Part shown: piece after piece, positions 1 to 8,666 of the stretch
Layout of the letters: each line of letters opens with the position of its first letter
Position numbering within the stretch: position 1 is the stretch's first letter
Source: Spirosoma arboris
GTDB lineage: Bacteria > Bacteroidota > Bacteroidia > Cytophagales > Spirosomataceae
DNA length: 64,000 bases
Direction of reading: 5' to 3'
Assembly (NCBI RefSeq): GCF_009754945.1
Contig: NZ_WPIN01000003.1
Coordinates: forward strand, 558,001-622,000
Position numbers and translations under genes: made by a program
The notes under the pieces: model-generated
Told to the model about the DNA's origin: nothing
Database searches by the model: none
The model's input: the letters and a program-made list of their open reading frames with translations, nothing else

Positions 1-1365
1 CTGTTCGAGGAATGAGTTCTGGGCGGTCAAAATGGCTTGCTTCTCGGTCGAGAGTTGCTCTACCTCAACTAATCGATCTTCTAAATTACGATTTGTCTGA
101 GCATGTTCGCGAGCGAGAATAATAGCAAAACTGATCGGTAATGTCAGGAAAAAGAGCAGATTAGTAAGTGAATTGGCATACAACGCATAATCAAGATATC
201 GGCTCGATAACCATCCACTTACTGCACCACCAACAATCAGAATCATGATCATAACCAGAATACTAGTCAACATAAAACGGGCATTTGTCCGATGGGCACG
301 GATGGCCTCAATATTCACCCGGATACCATCGGCAAACAAAGCAATAATTGAGATAATTGACAGTATAGCCGTAACGTTCGATGGTTCGAAAACATAGACA
401 ATAAGTCGGGGAGCGAATAGCAGCAAAGCGACTGTCTTCAGAAACCAGGAAGTCGGCTGCCCCAGGTATTCGTAATAGGTCACCAGTAGCATAAACATGA
501 ATAGCGAGATCAGCACACCCTGTACCAAAATGACCCATTCGCCAAGGGTAGTGTTACTAACAAGCCCCAGTAGTTCAATGAAAGTAACACAAAAAGCACC
601 GGCTAGTAGCGTTAACCCGAATACCAGATTAACCCGTTTTCGGCGGTAGGTGTAATACATAAAGTGAATTACACTTAACATCAAAAAAATACCGACTAAC
701 AGATAGTTACCAATCGCCTGTATATAAACCTGCTTACTTACTTCATCTGTAATATGCTGTGCAGAAAACAAATTGATCTTGAATACGGCGTAATTCGAGT
801 ACATAAGCTTAGGTATGTACCAGGGCGGGCGCTGCTGCGACAGCCGGACAGCCAGTACATGCCGACCCGCCGTCAGTTGAGGAAGCGAATAAATCTTCCG
901 GGCAATGGGTATATAAGCTTCCTGCTCGCTGTACGTCGATCCCACCCGACCCAGACGCAGCCAAAGTACTCCATCAATATAGAGTTCCGACGCACCTACC
1001 TGATTAATTACCGCAGCTAGCGGTATACGTGCGCTTGTTGAATCCAGTGTAAATGCCAACCTGAACCAACCTATTGGCTCATGATTAAAGCGCCCTAGCC
1101 GATTTATACTACGACTGGGACGGATGGTATCCCAACGACTATCATCGAACGAAGGATTAGCCCAGGCTGGATTGTTGCCTGAATGCCATCGCCAGCCAGT
1201 ACGCAAGGGAATTCCATCAGCCAGGAGACTATCGGCTCCGATGTGTATCTGGGCAAAGCCTGAATGACCGGTTATCAGCACGAAACCCAATACCAGAGTA
1301 AGCCAGATGCTGGATAATTTAGAACAGGAAGATAAATACATCCGTTGTGTGTGCAGTACAGTCAT
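1..1365 (-). CDS. 7TMR-DISM sensor protein, N-terminal part (runs off the window)
   Basis: The open frame runs from an ATG at 1363-1365 to the first base of the window with no stop, giving 455 residues. It opens with a signal peptide (hydrophobic stretch ending GHSGFAQ), then an extracellular jelly-roll/galactose-binding-like region with GWRWHSG and RWDTIRPS, which fits 7TMR-DISM extracellular domains. About seven hydrophobic helices follow (residues about 220-420), then a charged coiled coil beginning LEDRLVEVEQ. In this family the coiled coil leads into a histidine kinase, PP2C phosphatase or other output domain, which lies outside the window. It is inferred to be an inner-membrane sensor of a carbohydrate-like or cell-envelope signal. 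A second possible start is the Met at codon 9. Confidence 0.85.
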   Translation of the reverse strand, partial: MTVLHTQRMYLSSCSKLSSIWLTLVLGFVLITGHSGFAQIHIGADSLLADGIPLRTGWRWHSGNNPAWANPSFDDSRWDTIRPSRSINRLGRFNHEPIGWFRLAFTLDSTSARIPLAAVINQVGASELYIDGVLWLRLGRVGSTYSEQEAYIPIARKIYSLPQLTAGRHVLAVRLSQQRPPWYIPKLMYSNYAVFKINLFSAQHITDEVSKQVYIQAIGNYLLVGIFLMLSVIHFMYYTYRRKRVNLVFGLTLLAGAFCVTFIELLGLVSNTTLGEWVILVQGVLISLFMFMLLVTYYEYLGQPTSWFLKTVALLLFAPRLIVYVFEPSNVTAILSIISIIALFADGIRVNIEAIRAHRTNARFMLTSILVMIMILIVGGAVSGWLSSRYLDYALYANSLTNLLFFLTLPISFAIILAREHAQTNRNLEDRLVEVEQLSTEKQAILTAQNSFLEQ

Positions 1366-1447
1366 TAATGGCAAATTGCATCCTGTAAAACTCTTACTTT
1401 TACAGACCAGAACAAAGAAGAATGGATAAGTCGTCGAGTCGTAACAG

Positions 1448-1493
1448 CAACTTGACGATTTACCAACTTACAACTTGACGACTTACCAACTTA
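1448..1493. repeat. tandem 23-bp repeat upstream of the permease gene
   Basis: Two adjacent copies of a 23-base unit starting CAACTTGACGA and ending ACCAACTTA differ at a single base. The flanks (about 1428-1446 and 1494-1500) carry more GTCGT/ACGAC words. The repeat fills the space immediately before the TTG start of the next gene and belongs to the same word-like class of intergenic repeats seen elsewhere in this window. Confidence 0.75.
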
Positions 1494-1502
1494 CGACTTA
1501 TT

Positions 1503-2729
1503 TTGAACGTTCCTGTTTTTCTGGCCCGAAAAGTCCGCCACGCGCCCGAGGGTAGCTTTTCGGCCACTGTCACACGCATAGGTATCGCTAGCATAGCTCT
1601 TGGCTTAGCTATTCTGATCGTAGCTTTTTCAGTGCTATTTGGGTTTAAGGATACCATTCAGCAGAAGATTTTTCTGTTCGGTGCCCATTTGCAGGTGAGC
1701 AAATTCACCAATAATGTGTCGTATGAATCACCTGCTCTACCGCTTCATACCAATCTATACCGCGACAGCACTCACCTTCCGGGCATTCGGCATATTCAGG
1801 CAATTGCCCTGAAAGCCGGTATACTGAAAACCAGCGACGAACTGACGGGGGTTGTCCTGAAAGGGGTTGGTAAAGATTATGACTGGAGTCTGTTTCGGGA
1901 GTCGTTGGTAGCCGGGACGGTTCCGGTTGTTGGAGCCGATACGGGATTCGGATCGACGCAACTGCTACTGAGTCAGTATATGGCGAACCAGTTGCAGGTA
2001 AAAGTGGGGCAGAGCATACCACTCTATTTTCTGGGTAACCCGCCCCGTGCTCGTAAAATGACGGTGGTAGGTATCTATGAAACCGGTTTGGAAGAAGTGG
2101 ACAAAACCATTGCATTGGGCGATATTCGGCTCATTCAGCGCCTGAACCACTGGGGCCCCGATTCGGTAGGGAGCTACGAAATTTTCATTAAGGACTTCGC
2201 GAAGCTGGAACCAACTGCGCATACCCTGTCAAATTTTATAGACCCCGACATGCGGTTAACGCGCGTAACGGATCAGTATCGGCCACTGTTCGACTGGATG
2301 GTACTGCTTGACCGAAACATGGTCATTTTGTTGGGTCTGATTGTATTCGTTGCCTCCTTCAATATGGTGTCCGTACTGCTGGTGCTAATGATGGAACGCA
2401 CGCCCATGATTGGTTTACTGAAAGCTCTCGGCAGCCGCAATTCCCTTATCAGACGCATGTTTGTGTTTGTCGGACTAAACATGGTGGTTTGGGGATTAGT
2501 CATTGGCAATGTGGTTGGGCTTGGCATCTGCTTCCTTCAGGACCGTTTCAAGCTAATCCCACTTGATCCCAAAAACTATTTCATGAACTATGTCCCCATC
2601 GTTTGGGACTGGCCAACCATTCTGACCTTAAATGGAGCTACTATTCTATTGATCGCCCTCGTATTGTGGCTTCCCACAATTATCATTAATCGGATTCAGC
2701 CGGTTAAGGCGCTGGCGTTTAAGAAGTGA
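1503..2729 (+). CDS. FtsX/LolE-type ABC transporter permease
   Basis: This 408-residue protein has the FtsX/LolC-LolE layout: an N-terminal membrane helix (about residues 25-50), a periplasmic MacB-like domain (about 55-265), then three helices (about 275-300, 325-350 and 375-400) ending at the LWLPTIIINRIQPVKALAFKK tail typical of the family. LolE-type permeases work with an ATPase in moving lipoproteins from the inner membrane. The ATPase is not adjacent, so the exact role is inferred. The start appears to be TTG: the only in-frame ATG upstream (1422) is cut off by a stop within the tandem repeat, and MNVPVFLARKVR matches the usual N-terminus of Bacteroidota members. Confidence 0.85.
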   Translation: MNVPVFLARKVRHAPEGSFSATVTRIGIASIALGLAILIVAFSVLFGFKDTIQQKIFLFGAHLQVSKFTNNVSYESPALPLHTNLYRDSTHLPGIRHIQAIALKAGILKTSDELTGVVLKGVGKDYDWSLFRESLVAGTVPVVGADTGFGSTQLLLSQYMANQLQVKVGQSIPLYFLGNPPRARKMTVVGIYETGLEEVDKTIALGDIRLIQRLNHWGPDSVGSYEIFIKDFAKLEPTAHTLSNFIDPDMRLTRVTDQYRPLFDWMVLLDRNMVILLGLIVFVASFNMVSVLLVLMMERTPMIGLLKALGSRNSLIRRMFVFVGLNMVVWGLVIGNVVGLGICFLQDRFKLIPLDPKNYFMNYVPIVWDWPTILTLNGATILLIALVLWLPTIIINRIQPVKALAFKK

Positions 2730-2735
2730 TTCTGA

Positions 2736-2831
2736 ACCGGGATTTAGCTGATTAGTGGATTGGTAGGATTTTGTTTGCAGTTATTGTTGAAAACAAAACC
2801 CTGCCAATCCACCAATCAGCTAAATCCCGGT
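2736..2831. terminator. long inverted repeat, likely bidirectional terminator
   Basis: The two roughly 41-base arms (2736-2776 and 2791-2831) begin and end with ACCGGGATTTAGCTG and its complement, and differ at about three positions. The repeat separates two convergent genes and lies within two bases of the end of the lipoprotein gene, so it can fold in transcripts of both strands. No strong U-tract follows, so termination is inferred. It is also one of several long word-like hairpins in this window. Confidence 0.7.
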
Positions 2832-2832
2832 C

Positions 2833-3666
2833 TCATTTCCGATACTCAAACTTCAAAATATAGCCCTTCTTCCCAGCGCCTTCACTGGAAATAAACATGT
2901 CTCCATTGGGAGCGAAACAAATGCCTTCTGGTTGACGAAATTGCTTGGGGTCGAGCGGCTCGGAGTAGATGATTTTTGCCTGTCGGCTGGTGATTAGCAA
3001 GCGTTTTCCAGCAGAGGTCAGGATATACCACTCCCCCGTTATTGGGTGTACCGCAATGCCAGAAGGTTTATATGTTTTGGGGTCAATACCGGCAGCATTG
3101 AGCTGCTCGTCGTTCAGGCTCATATCTTTAAATACAGCCCGGTTCAGCAAGTCGAATGAGTAAACGGCTTTGTCGCTCGAGCCTTTGCCGTCTTTAACCG
3201 CAATCAACAATCGCTTGGTTTTGGGATCGTAGCCTAGTCCTTCTACTTCAGTATGCTTCGGCAAATCCGTTTTAGTTTTGCCAATCTCTTTCGATTCCGG
3301 CTTGAAACGAAACAGGTTTCCATTGCTTTCGAGCACGTATACTTCGTCGTTTACGTATTCGATCCCTTCAAAATCGCCATAGCCCCCAAAGCCGAAATCC
3401 TTTACTATGTTGCCTTTTTTTGTATCGAAGACATACACTACAGCCTCTTCATCCTGCACACAAAGTAGCTTGTCATCCTTAAAATAAGTCAGCCCCGATA
3501 TTTCGGTTAGCTCTTTGGGTAGTTTATAATTTTCGGTAGGAGCATTTAGTTGATAAGGCAGTTTAAATGGGGGAGCAAGCGTTCCAGCTTCGGGTTTGTC
3601 ATTCTTTTTTGACGAAGGTCCACAGCCGGCCAGGAAGAGCATTATACTCAGGAAAAAGCGGTTCAT
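2833..3666 (-). CDS. SdiA-regulated-type beta-propeller lipoprotein
   Basis: 277 residues. The N-terminus is a lipoprotein signal with lipobox LAGC (Cys at about residue 15). The body has repeating short beta-strand units such as LTEISGLTYFKDDKLLCVQD, GDFEGIEYV and PEGICFAPNGDMFISSEG, as in the SdiA-regulated (PF06977-like) propeller family. The domain has six short sheet repeats by eye. Members are secreted or lipid-anchored and their substrate is mostly unknown; some resemble phytase-like propellers. It is convergent with the permease and seems to be a single gene. Confidence 0.75.
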   Translation of the reverse strand: MNRFFLSIMLFLAGCGPSSKKNDKPEAGTLAPPFKLPYQLNAPTENYKLPKELTEISGLTYFKDDKLLCVQDEEAVVYVFDTKKGNIVKDFGFGGYGDFEGIEYVNDEVYVLESNGNLFRFKPESKEIGKTKTDLPKHTEVEGLGYDPKTKRLLIAVKDGKGSSDKAVYSFDLLNRAVFKDMSLNDEQLNAAGIDPKTYKPSGIAVHPITGEWYILTSAGKRLLITSRQAKIIYSEPLDPKQFRQPEGICFAPNGDMFISSEGAGKKGYILKFEYRK

Positions 3667-3900
3667 AAACGACGAATGAGGTTTGCGCTAAAAGTAGGCG
3701 TTGGTTTCGGTATATCACGCAAAAATGTAGTTTTTCTGAGTCTGCTACTCATTAACCATTGGGAATAAGCTTGACCACAGAAGCCGATTTGCCAGTTTTA
3801 TTGCTCCTTCGTTGACTTTTTGGTGTGTTCTTTTAATTTTTCGACCATATTGCAATACGAACAAAAACGACTTCTCCAGGATCAATAATTTTTACCAATA

Positions 3901-4662
3901 ATGCCCAATATATCCTTCGTAAAACGAGTTCCGGGGCTTCTTTACGGTATTGTGGTCGGTCTGCTGCTGGGCGCAGCAGGTTTTGCGGGCACACTCGACG
4001 GCGCCAATTTTCAGTGGTATTATTTTTTGGTGCAACTACTGGCCCTGGGCATCGGAATTCTTCACCTCTGGATCAGTCCTCGCTTTGTTCCCGCCGTATT
4101 TGCTGCATTTGGAATGGGCTTGTTAGGTACCCTGCTCGTGCTTTTGCTGGGCATGGCATTCACACTGATTCTGTATCAACAACTGGGCTATCTGGCTGGC
4201 CGCTGGCCTTTTGTAACCAGTTTGTTGCCTTTCCTGATTCCCTTTTTAGTCGTACAGGCTTACCGCTATTATCGAGATATTCCTCTGGCTAATTACCGAA
4301 AATGGTATTACCCCGTCAATGGCGATATGCCTGATCTTGACTTACTCGATTTATCCAAGATTTTGGTCATCCAGTTCGAGTTTCTGAAGACCCCAAACGA
4401 CCCCAACTTTACGAATTTCAAGGCGAAAGCGCCCGTTGCCATGAGTCTAGGAGATTTATTTCTGGTGTTCATCAACGACTACAACGAACGAACACCCGCC
4501 AGTCCGATTCAATACACAGACCTCTCTGGTCGGCCATTTGGCTGGGTATTCACAAAAAAAGCAGCCTGGTGGCAACGGCCTGTCTATCTGGACCCTGCGC
4601 TTGATTTCAATCAAAACAACTTAGCTGACAATGCTACGATTGTGGCTATGCGAGCGGAATGA
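3901..4662 (+). CDS. tssN: TssN-like T6SSiii membrane protein
   Basis: 253 residues. The first 125 residues hold four hydrophobic segments (starting near residues 10, 40, 65 and 100). A soluble domain follows with QFEFLKTPNDPNFTNFKAK and a tail ending NLADNATIVAMRAE. This arrangement and the neighbouring T6SSiii operon point to TssN, a Bacteroidota-specific inner-membrane T6SS protein thought to stand in for the missing TssL/M complex. It lies on the opposite strand from the main operon and is separated from vgrG by the RAYT/REP insertion. The family call is from memory of the architecture, so it is moderately certain. Confidence 0.62.
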   Translation: MPNISFVKRVPGLLYGIVVGLLLGAAGFAGTLDGANFQWYYFLVQLLALGIGILHLWISPRFVPAVFAAFGMGLLGTLLVLLLGMAFTLILYQQLGYLAGRWPFVTSLLPFLIPFLVVQAYRYYRDIPLANYRKWYYPVNGDMPDLDLLDLSKILVIQFEFLKTPNDPNFTNFKAKAPVAMSLGDLFLVFINDYNERTPASPIQYTDLSGRPFGWVFTKKAAWWQRPVYLDPALDFNQNNLADNATIVAMRAE

Positions 4663-4697
4663 AACCTGACCAATATCAAACCTATACTAGCAGTTAA

Positions 4698-5159
4698 TCA
4701 GATTAAATCCTCAAAAATATATCGTTCATCATACGGCACGTCAAATTTTCTCAAAAAGTTTAGATACTCTTCCCGAAACGTCTGTTTTTGATGGTGCTCT
4801 GCCTGATTTTGAATATATCTGTACACATTATCAATATGTGAGCGGCTATAGGAAAAGGCTCCGTATCCTCCCTGCCATTCAAAGCGCGAAGGCACCAAAG
4901 CAGTTTCATTTATCCACTTTGGCGATTTAGCTTTGATAGCCTTCATTAACTCCGAGATGGATACAGTTGGCTTTAGGCCGATAAAGCAGTGAACATGGTC
5001 ATCAACGCCATTGACGATAATCGTTTGACAGCCTGTTTCATTGATCAAATTACCAATCACTGCAAAGAGGTCGTTTTGCCAGGTTTTATCAATAATTGCC
5101 GCACGGTATTTAACTGCAAAAACGGCCTGAATGTAGACCTGATGATAGGTATTTGCCAT
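4698..5159 (-). CDS. REP-associated tyrosine transposase (RAYT, IS200-like Y1 HUH)
   Basis: 153 residues, the usual size for single-domain Y1 transposases. The HUH motif is DHVHCFIG (His55-Val-His57) and the probable catalytic Tyr is Tyr115 in NVYRYIQNQAEHH. These are the two landmarks of the IS200/IS605-like HUH endonuclease fold. The gene carries no IS-type ends but sits next to a run of palindromic REP-like units (5166-5430), as domesticated RAYTs do. RAYTs nick and move their REP hairpins as single strands. No partner orfB is present. It interrupts the span between tssN and vgrG. Confidence 0.85.
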   Translation of the reverse strand: MANTYHQVYIQAVFAVKYRAAIIDKTWQNDLFAVIGNLINETGCQTIIVNGVDDHVHCFIGLKPTVSISELMKAIKAKSPKWINETALVPSRFEWQGGYGAFSYSRSHIDNVYRYIQNQAEHHQKQTFREEYLNFLRKFDVPYDERYIFEDLI

Positions 5160-5165
5160 AATTTA

Positions 5166-5430
5166 TATCGGTCATCCCTACGGGATTGTTAGGTTATGTT
5201 ATCGTGTATGTATCACTACTGAAGTAGTGGGTTACAATATCGATCATCCCTCTGGGATTTTCAAATCCTAACAATCCCGTAGGGATAACTGGTATTGTAA
5301 CCCACTACTTTAGTGGTGGGTTAAGCCGATGGCGTAACCTAACAATCCCGTAGGGATGACTGGTATTGTAACCCCTACTTTAGTGATGGGTTAAGCCGAT
5401 GGCGTAGCCCATCACTTTAGGGTTAACCGA
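5166..5430. repeat. cluster of REP-like palindromic units beside the RAYT gene
   Basis: Two direct copies of a roughly 70-base unit start at about 5270 and 5340. Each holds a small palindrome ATCCCGTAGGGAT, a spacer CTGGTATTGTAACCC, a second hairpin of the AACCC...GGGTT type around TTTAGTG, and the tail AAGCCGATGGCGTA. One inverted, diverged copy occupies about 5166-5260, and a last partial hairpin (GCCCATCACTTTAGGGTT) ends at about 5424. Direct and inverted units side by side form a BIME-like arrangement. This is the likely substrate of the adjacent Y1 transposase and ends two bases before the vgrG stop codon. Confidence 0.85.
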
Positions 5431-5431
5431 T

Positions 5432-7228
5432 CTAGTTCAACGTAATAATTCCGCCTTTCACTTCTACCATAGCGTTGCCTTTAACGGATGTTTGGGTACC
5501 TTCGAGAGAGAGTTGCCCGTTGGCTTTAATTTCGGCGGTGGCGTTTGCTTCGGCGTTGATTTCAGCTCCCTTAATTTCAACCTTAACGCTGCCCTCGATT
5601 TTCACTTCGTTAGTTGCCTTCAGTTCGATGTTGTTCTGGGCCTCGAATTTTAGATCATTGGTGGCTTTTATCTCAATGTCTTTCCCCGAAATTTTAATAT
5701 CGCCCTGCGTTTCAATAGTGATTTGGCCATCATCGGCGAAAGATAACAGCACACGTGTATCGGATTTATTGGCGTTTGTCAATTCAATTGTTTGCTCGCC
5801 GTCTTTATCGAACAGGCTAATCTTGTTACCGCCTTTCGTCTGAATAGTCTTCTGAACATTGTCGCGCTGAGTATAGTCGACGCCGTCTTTTTTGGGATAT
5901 AGGCTTGTCATAACGAAGGGGTACTCCGCCAGATTAGACTCATACCCGATCAGGACTTGTGCATCGACCTCAGGTACAAACAACATACCTTCACCATCAC
6001 CTGTGTACGGATGAGCTACCCGCAACCAGTCGGACTCTTTGCTATCTCCCGGCCACATAAACTCGACTTTTACGCGACCTAGTTTATCAGGATCTTCATT
6101 ATCAGTCACTTTCGCCAATTCAGGTTTACCAACGGGCAGCTTAAAAGACGGATTGGGTGGTGGATACGTCACGGAGTCCGGCACCGCCCGAAACGTATTG
6201 GAATAATTGCCGCTGCCATCCAACGAATGCGAAACGTGCGTGACCCGATAGCTTCCGAAGTTTTCTTCGGAGGTGCCTCGTTCGGTAATACGGGTTCCTT
6301 TCACCGAGATAACTGTTCCAACCGAAACATCTGGATTTTCGCCAAAGCCCTGAAAATCAACAAGACGACTGGCTTCCATCGCTTTTTGGGTTTTGGCGAC
6401 TTCATCCAGTTCACTTTGTCCATACACGAGTTTGGGCAGAGGTAACTGCGATTCCTGACTGAACATTTTCTCCGATTCGTCCAGCGTAAAATCGCCCCAT
6501 TGCCCCAGGCCGCTCACCTGCTGATCGCTGGAATGACTCTGATAGGTCTCGTCAGCGACATAATCGTAGCGGGAGTATAGAAATTTAGCGGGCAAGACTC
6601 GAAGACTCATGGCAAAGGTTTGCATACCATCGACTTTAAAGTCAACCTTATGATCGTCGGGTTTGCCAAATACGAGTTGCTGCCCATCGTAGAAACACCA
6701 TTCACCATATTCGGCAGCCAGGCGCGCCAGAAACTCGAAATTTGTCTCATCATACTGAACAACATACTTCAGCATTTCGGATGATTTCGGATTAACTGAC
6801 CGCTTAAGGAGGTTATTAGGATAGGGATTTATAACCTGATTGACAATATCGCCCAGGCCATATTGTAGAAATGTTCGACGTAATTTACTGTCTTCCAACA
6901 AAATGGTCAGCCCATAACCTTTCAACAAAAAAACGTTCGACATGTCGCTGGTGTTTTTCAGCGCCAGTTCGGTTATGATACCTTTAAATTTAAAATCAAA
7001 CGAGCCGTCTTCGAGCAGTGGATCGAACGAAAACTGGATAGTTTTACCAATTACGTTGCGATGCGATTCGTGAAAAAACAACTCGTTGGCGTCTTCCAGG
7101 TCTTCGAATGGCACAGACAACTCAAACGTATGGTGGCCGAACAAGTCCTGTTCAATCGATAACCCTGAAACGTTTTTCAGCTCTTTACCACCTTCGAGTT
7201 CAACGTGAGGGATGACCTGTTTGGCCAT
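5432..7228 (-). CDS. vgrG: T6SS spike protein VgrG (TssI)
   Basis: 598 residues. The N-terminal 370 residues are the gp27-like base. An OB-fold (gp5-like) follows at about 370-450 with DPDKLGRVKVEFMWPG and a needle of short beta repeats runs to the C-terminus (for example IEIKATNDLKFEAQNN). The protein ends in the needle (GGIITLN) with no C-terminal effector domain, so it is a structural spike rather than an evolved VgrG. It is the last gene of the operon and follows the Hcp block by three bases. The spike should carry the PAAR tip encoded at 13080. Confidence 0.93.
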   Translation of the reverse strand: MAKQVIPHVELEGGKELKNVSGLSIEQDLFGHHTFELSVPFEDLEDANELFFHESHRNVIGKTIQFSFDPLLEDGSFDFKFKGIITELALKNTSDMSNVFLLKGYGLTILLEDSKLRRTFLQYGLGDIVNQVINPYPNNLLKRSVNPKSSEMLKYVVQYDETNFEFLARLAAEYGEWCFYDGQQLVFGKPDDHKVDFKVDGMQTFAMSLRVLPAKFLYSRYDYVADETYQSHSSDQQVSGLGQWGDFTLDESEKMFSQESQLPLPKLVYGQSELDEVAKTQKAMEASRLVDFQGFGENPDVSVGTVISVKGTRITERGTSEENFGSYRVTHVSHSLDGSGNYSNTFRAVPDSVTYPPPNPSFKLPVGKPELAKVTDNEDPDKLGRVKVEFMWPGDSKESDWLRVAHPYTGDGEGMLFVPEVDAQVLIGYESNLAEYPFVMTSLYPKKDGVDYTQRDNVQKTIQTKGGNKISLFDKDGEQTIELTNANKSDTRVLLSFADDGQITIETQGDIKISGKDIEIKATNDLKFEAQNNIELKATNEVKIEGSVKVEIKGAEINAEANATAEIKANGQLSLEGTQTSVKGNAMVEVKGGIITLN

Positions 7229-7231
7229 TGG

Positions 7232-7738
7232 TTAGGTGTTTTGATGGTCAATACCGTCGAGCTTAATTTTGCCAGCCGACAGCCGCAGCAGAATACAATT
7301 GCTTACCCCCGTTCGTTTCACAAAACGTAACATGTTGTTGGTAGCAACTGTAAACCGATCAAGTAACGAATTATTTGTCGATTCATCGGAAGCAAACATG
7401 TCGTGGAACGTATCGATAAGTACGTCCACATTATCCATATAGGCAGACGCCATTAACTCAAAATAAAAGATGGCATAAGCATCTTCAAACTCTAGTTTTT
7501 GCAGAGCCGATTGCTGATCAACCCGGTCAAAAACAATTTCACCATTTTTTTTAGCCGTCGGGCTGGTTGCCCAGCTACCGAAAATCTCCTCATCTGTGCT
7601 ATCAATAATCATCGTGATGGCCCCGCCCCGCACCCCAGACGTCACTTTTCCGCGCTCAGCTTTTTGCTTTAAAAGATGAGTGCATTGCAATACGTTGTAC
7701 GATTTCCCCTCAATGGTTAATGTAGCTTTAAATGACAT
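7232..7738 (-). CDS. tssD: Hcp/TssD tube protein, long type, copy L4
   Basis: 168 residues. It starts MSFKATLTIEGKSYNVLQC and has a GSWATSPT segment where other copies carry EWM or SWM, and ends RTGVSNCILLRLSAGKIKLDGIDHQNT. The fold is the Hcp beta-barrel that stacks into the T6SS inner tube. It is the last of eight tandem paralogs and is most like copy L3 at 8137, with nearly the same C-terminus. The long type carries an extra segment (about residues 105-140) before the final strands. It lies three bases from vgrG. Confidence 0.85.
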   Translation of the reverse strand: MSFKATLTIEGKSYNVLQCTHLLKQKAERGKVTSGVRGGAITMIIDSTDEEIFGSWATSPTAKKNGEIVFDRVDQQSALQKLEFEDAYAIFYFELMASAYMDNVDVLIDTFHDMFASDESTNNSLLDRFTVATNNMLRFVKRTGVSNCILLRLSAGKIKLDGIDHQNT

Positions 7739-7758
7739 TGTGGCTCTATAGTTAAATG

Positions 7759-8133
7759 TTATACCACGTTCAACGTAGCTTTGTTAAAGGTGATCTCTTT
7801 ACCGATAATGTAAATTATGGTCTTCAGATAATCCTGATCGGAAAAAAACTCATCCCTATAGGTAGCACAATACGCTTTTTTAAATTCTATTTCTTTATAA
7901 GTGGCGTCTTCATCAATCCGGTTTAGCGTAATCTTACCATCTTTCTGCATGTTTGGATCAATCATCCAATTCTTAATCGTACTATCTTCCAGTGCGTCCA
8001 TTCCGACAAGTATCGCCCACTCCGGACGTGACGAAGGTACTCCCCGCTTGTCTTCATCACGGATTACTCGCATCAACATCCAGTCGATGTCGTAGTCATT
8101 ACCATCTAAACTAAGTTTCCCTTCGTAAGCCAT
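7759..8133 (-). CDS. tssD: Hcp/TssD tube protein, short type, copy S4
   Basis: 124 residues. It begins MAYEGKLSLDGNDYDIDWM and has the conserved DSTIKNWMIDPNMQKDGKI segment near residue 50-70. It lacks the C-terminal insertion and the final strands of the long copies. S4 and S3 (8667) are close to each other, with a shared NRIDEDATYKEIEF block. The gene comes directly before L4 and three bases after L3, so each short gene sits with a long partner. Short TssD proteins may form separate or mixed rings; this is inferred. Confidence 0.8.
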   Translation of the reverse strand: MAYEGKLSLDGNDYDIDWMLMRVIRDEDKRGVPSSRPEWAILVGMDALEDSTIKNWMIDPNMQKDGKITLNRIDEDATYKEIEFKKAYCATYRDEFFSDQDYLKTIIYIIGKEITFNKATLNVV

Positions 8134-8136
8134 TGA

Positions 8137-8640
8137 TTAGACATTTTGGTGGTCAATACCGTCGAGTTTAATTTTCGCTGCCGAAAGCCGTAACAGAATG
8201 CAATTGCTGACGCGTGTCCGTTCTGCAAATTTGATCAGGGCTCTCCTATTCACTATGACTCGTCTATCATCCTCTGATTGATTTGTTGCATCTAAGACAA
8301 AGTAATCTTCCATAGCGGCTAAAACGGCATCGGCATTAATATAATTGGATGCCATAAACTCGAAATACTGAGTCATGTAGGCTTCCTGAAATTCCAGTTT
8401 TTGTAAAGAAGACTTCTGATCGATACGATCAAAAACAATTTCGCCGTCTTTTTTAACTGTAGGCCCAGCAGCCCAAATGCCCAGCAGGTCATCATCGCTG
8501 CTTTCTAGTATGACAACAATGCGGCCGCCCATCACGCCCGATGTAGCCTTACCCTTCTTATAATTTTGATCCATAAGATGGGTACATTGCAACACATTGA
8601 ACTCTTTACCTTCAACTGTTAATGTAGCCTTAAAGGACAT
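8137..8640 (-). CDS. tssD: Hcp/TssD tube protein, long type, copy L3
   Basis: 167 residues. The N-terminus MSFKATLTVEGKEFNVLQC and the C-terminus (NCILLRLSAAKIKLDGIDHQNV) match copy L4 almost exactly, while the middle, about residues 105-140, differs. That pattern fits recent duplication or gene conversion of the ends. Its function is a tube subunit as for L4. It follows short copy S3 in transcription order. Confidence 0.82.
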   Translation of the reverse strand: MSFKATLTVEGKEFNVLQCTHLMDQNYKKGKATSGVMGGRIVVILESSDDDLLGIWAAGPTVKKDGEIVFDRIDQKSSLQKLEFQEAYMTQYFEFMASNYINADAVLAAMEDYFVLDATNQSEDDRRVIVNRRALIKFAERTRVSNCILLRLSAAKIKLDGIDHQNV

Positions 8641-8666
8641 CTGGTTTAAGGGTTAAAAAAATATAA

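Noticed and set aside
754..1020. Plus-strand frame opposite the sensor gene
   Set aside because: The minus-strand frame is continuous with clear signal peptide and membrane helices; the plus frame has no features.
1705..2115. Long reverse frame within the permease gene
   Set aside because: It is antisense to a well-supported membrane protein and shows no motifs.
4698..5159. Full IS200/IS605 element with orfB and mobile ends
   Set aside because: There is no TnpB/OrfB gene and no element ends on both sides. The single Y1 gene beside REP units fits a RAYT instead.
5166..5430. Possible CRISPR array between the RAYT gene and vgrG
   Set aside because: The repeated units are about 70 bases and directly joined, one is inverted, and there are no unique spacers of constant size. 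No cas gene is present. REP units fit better.
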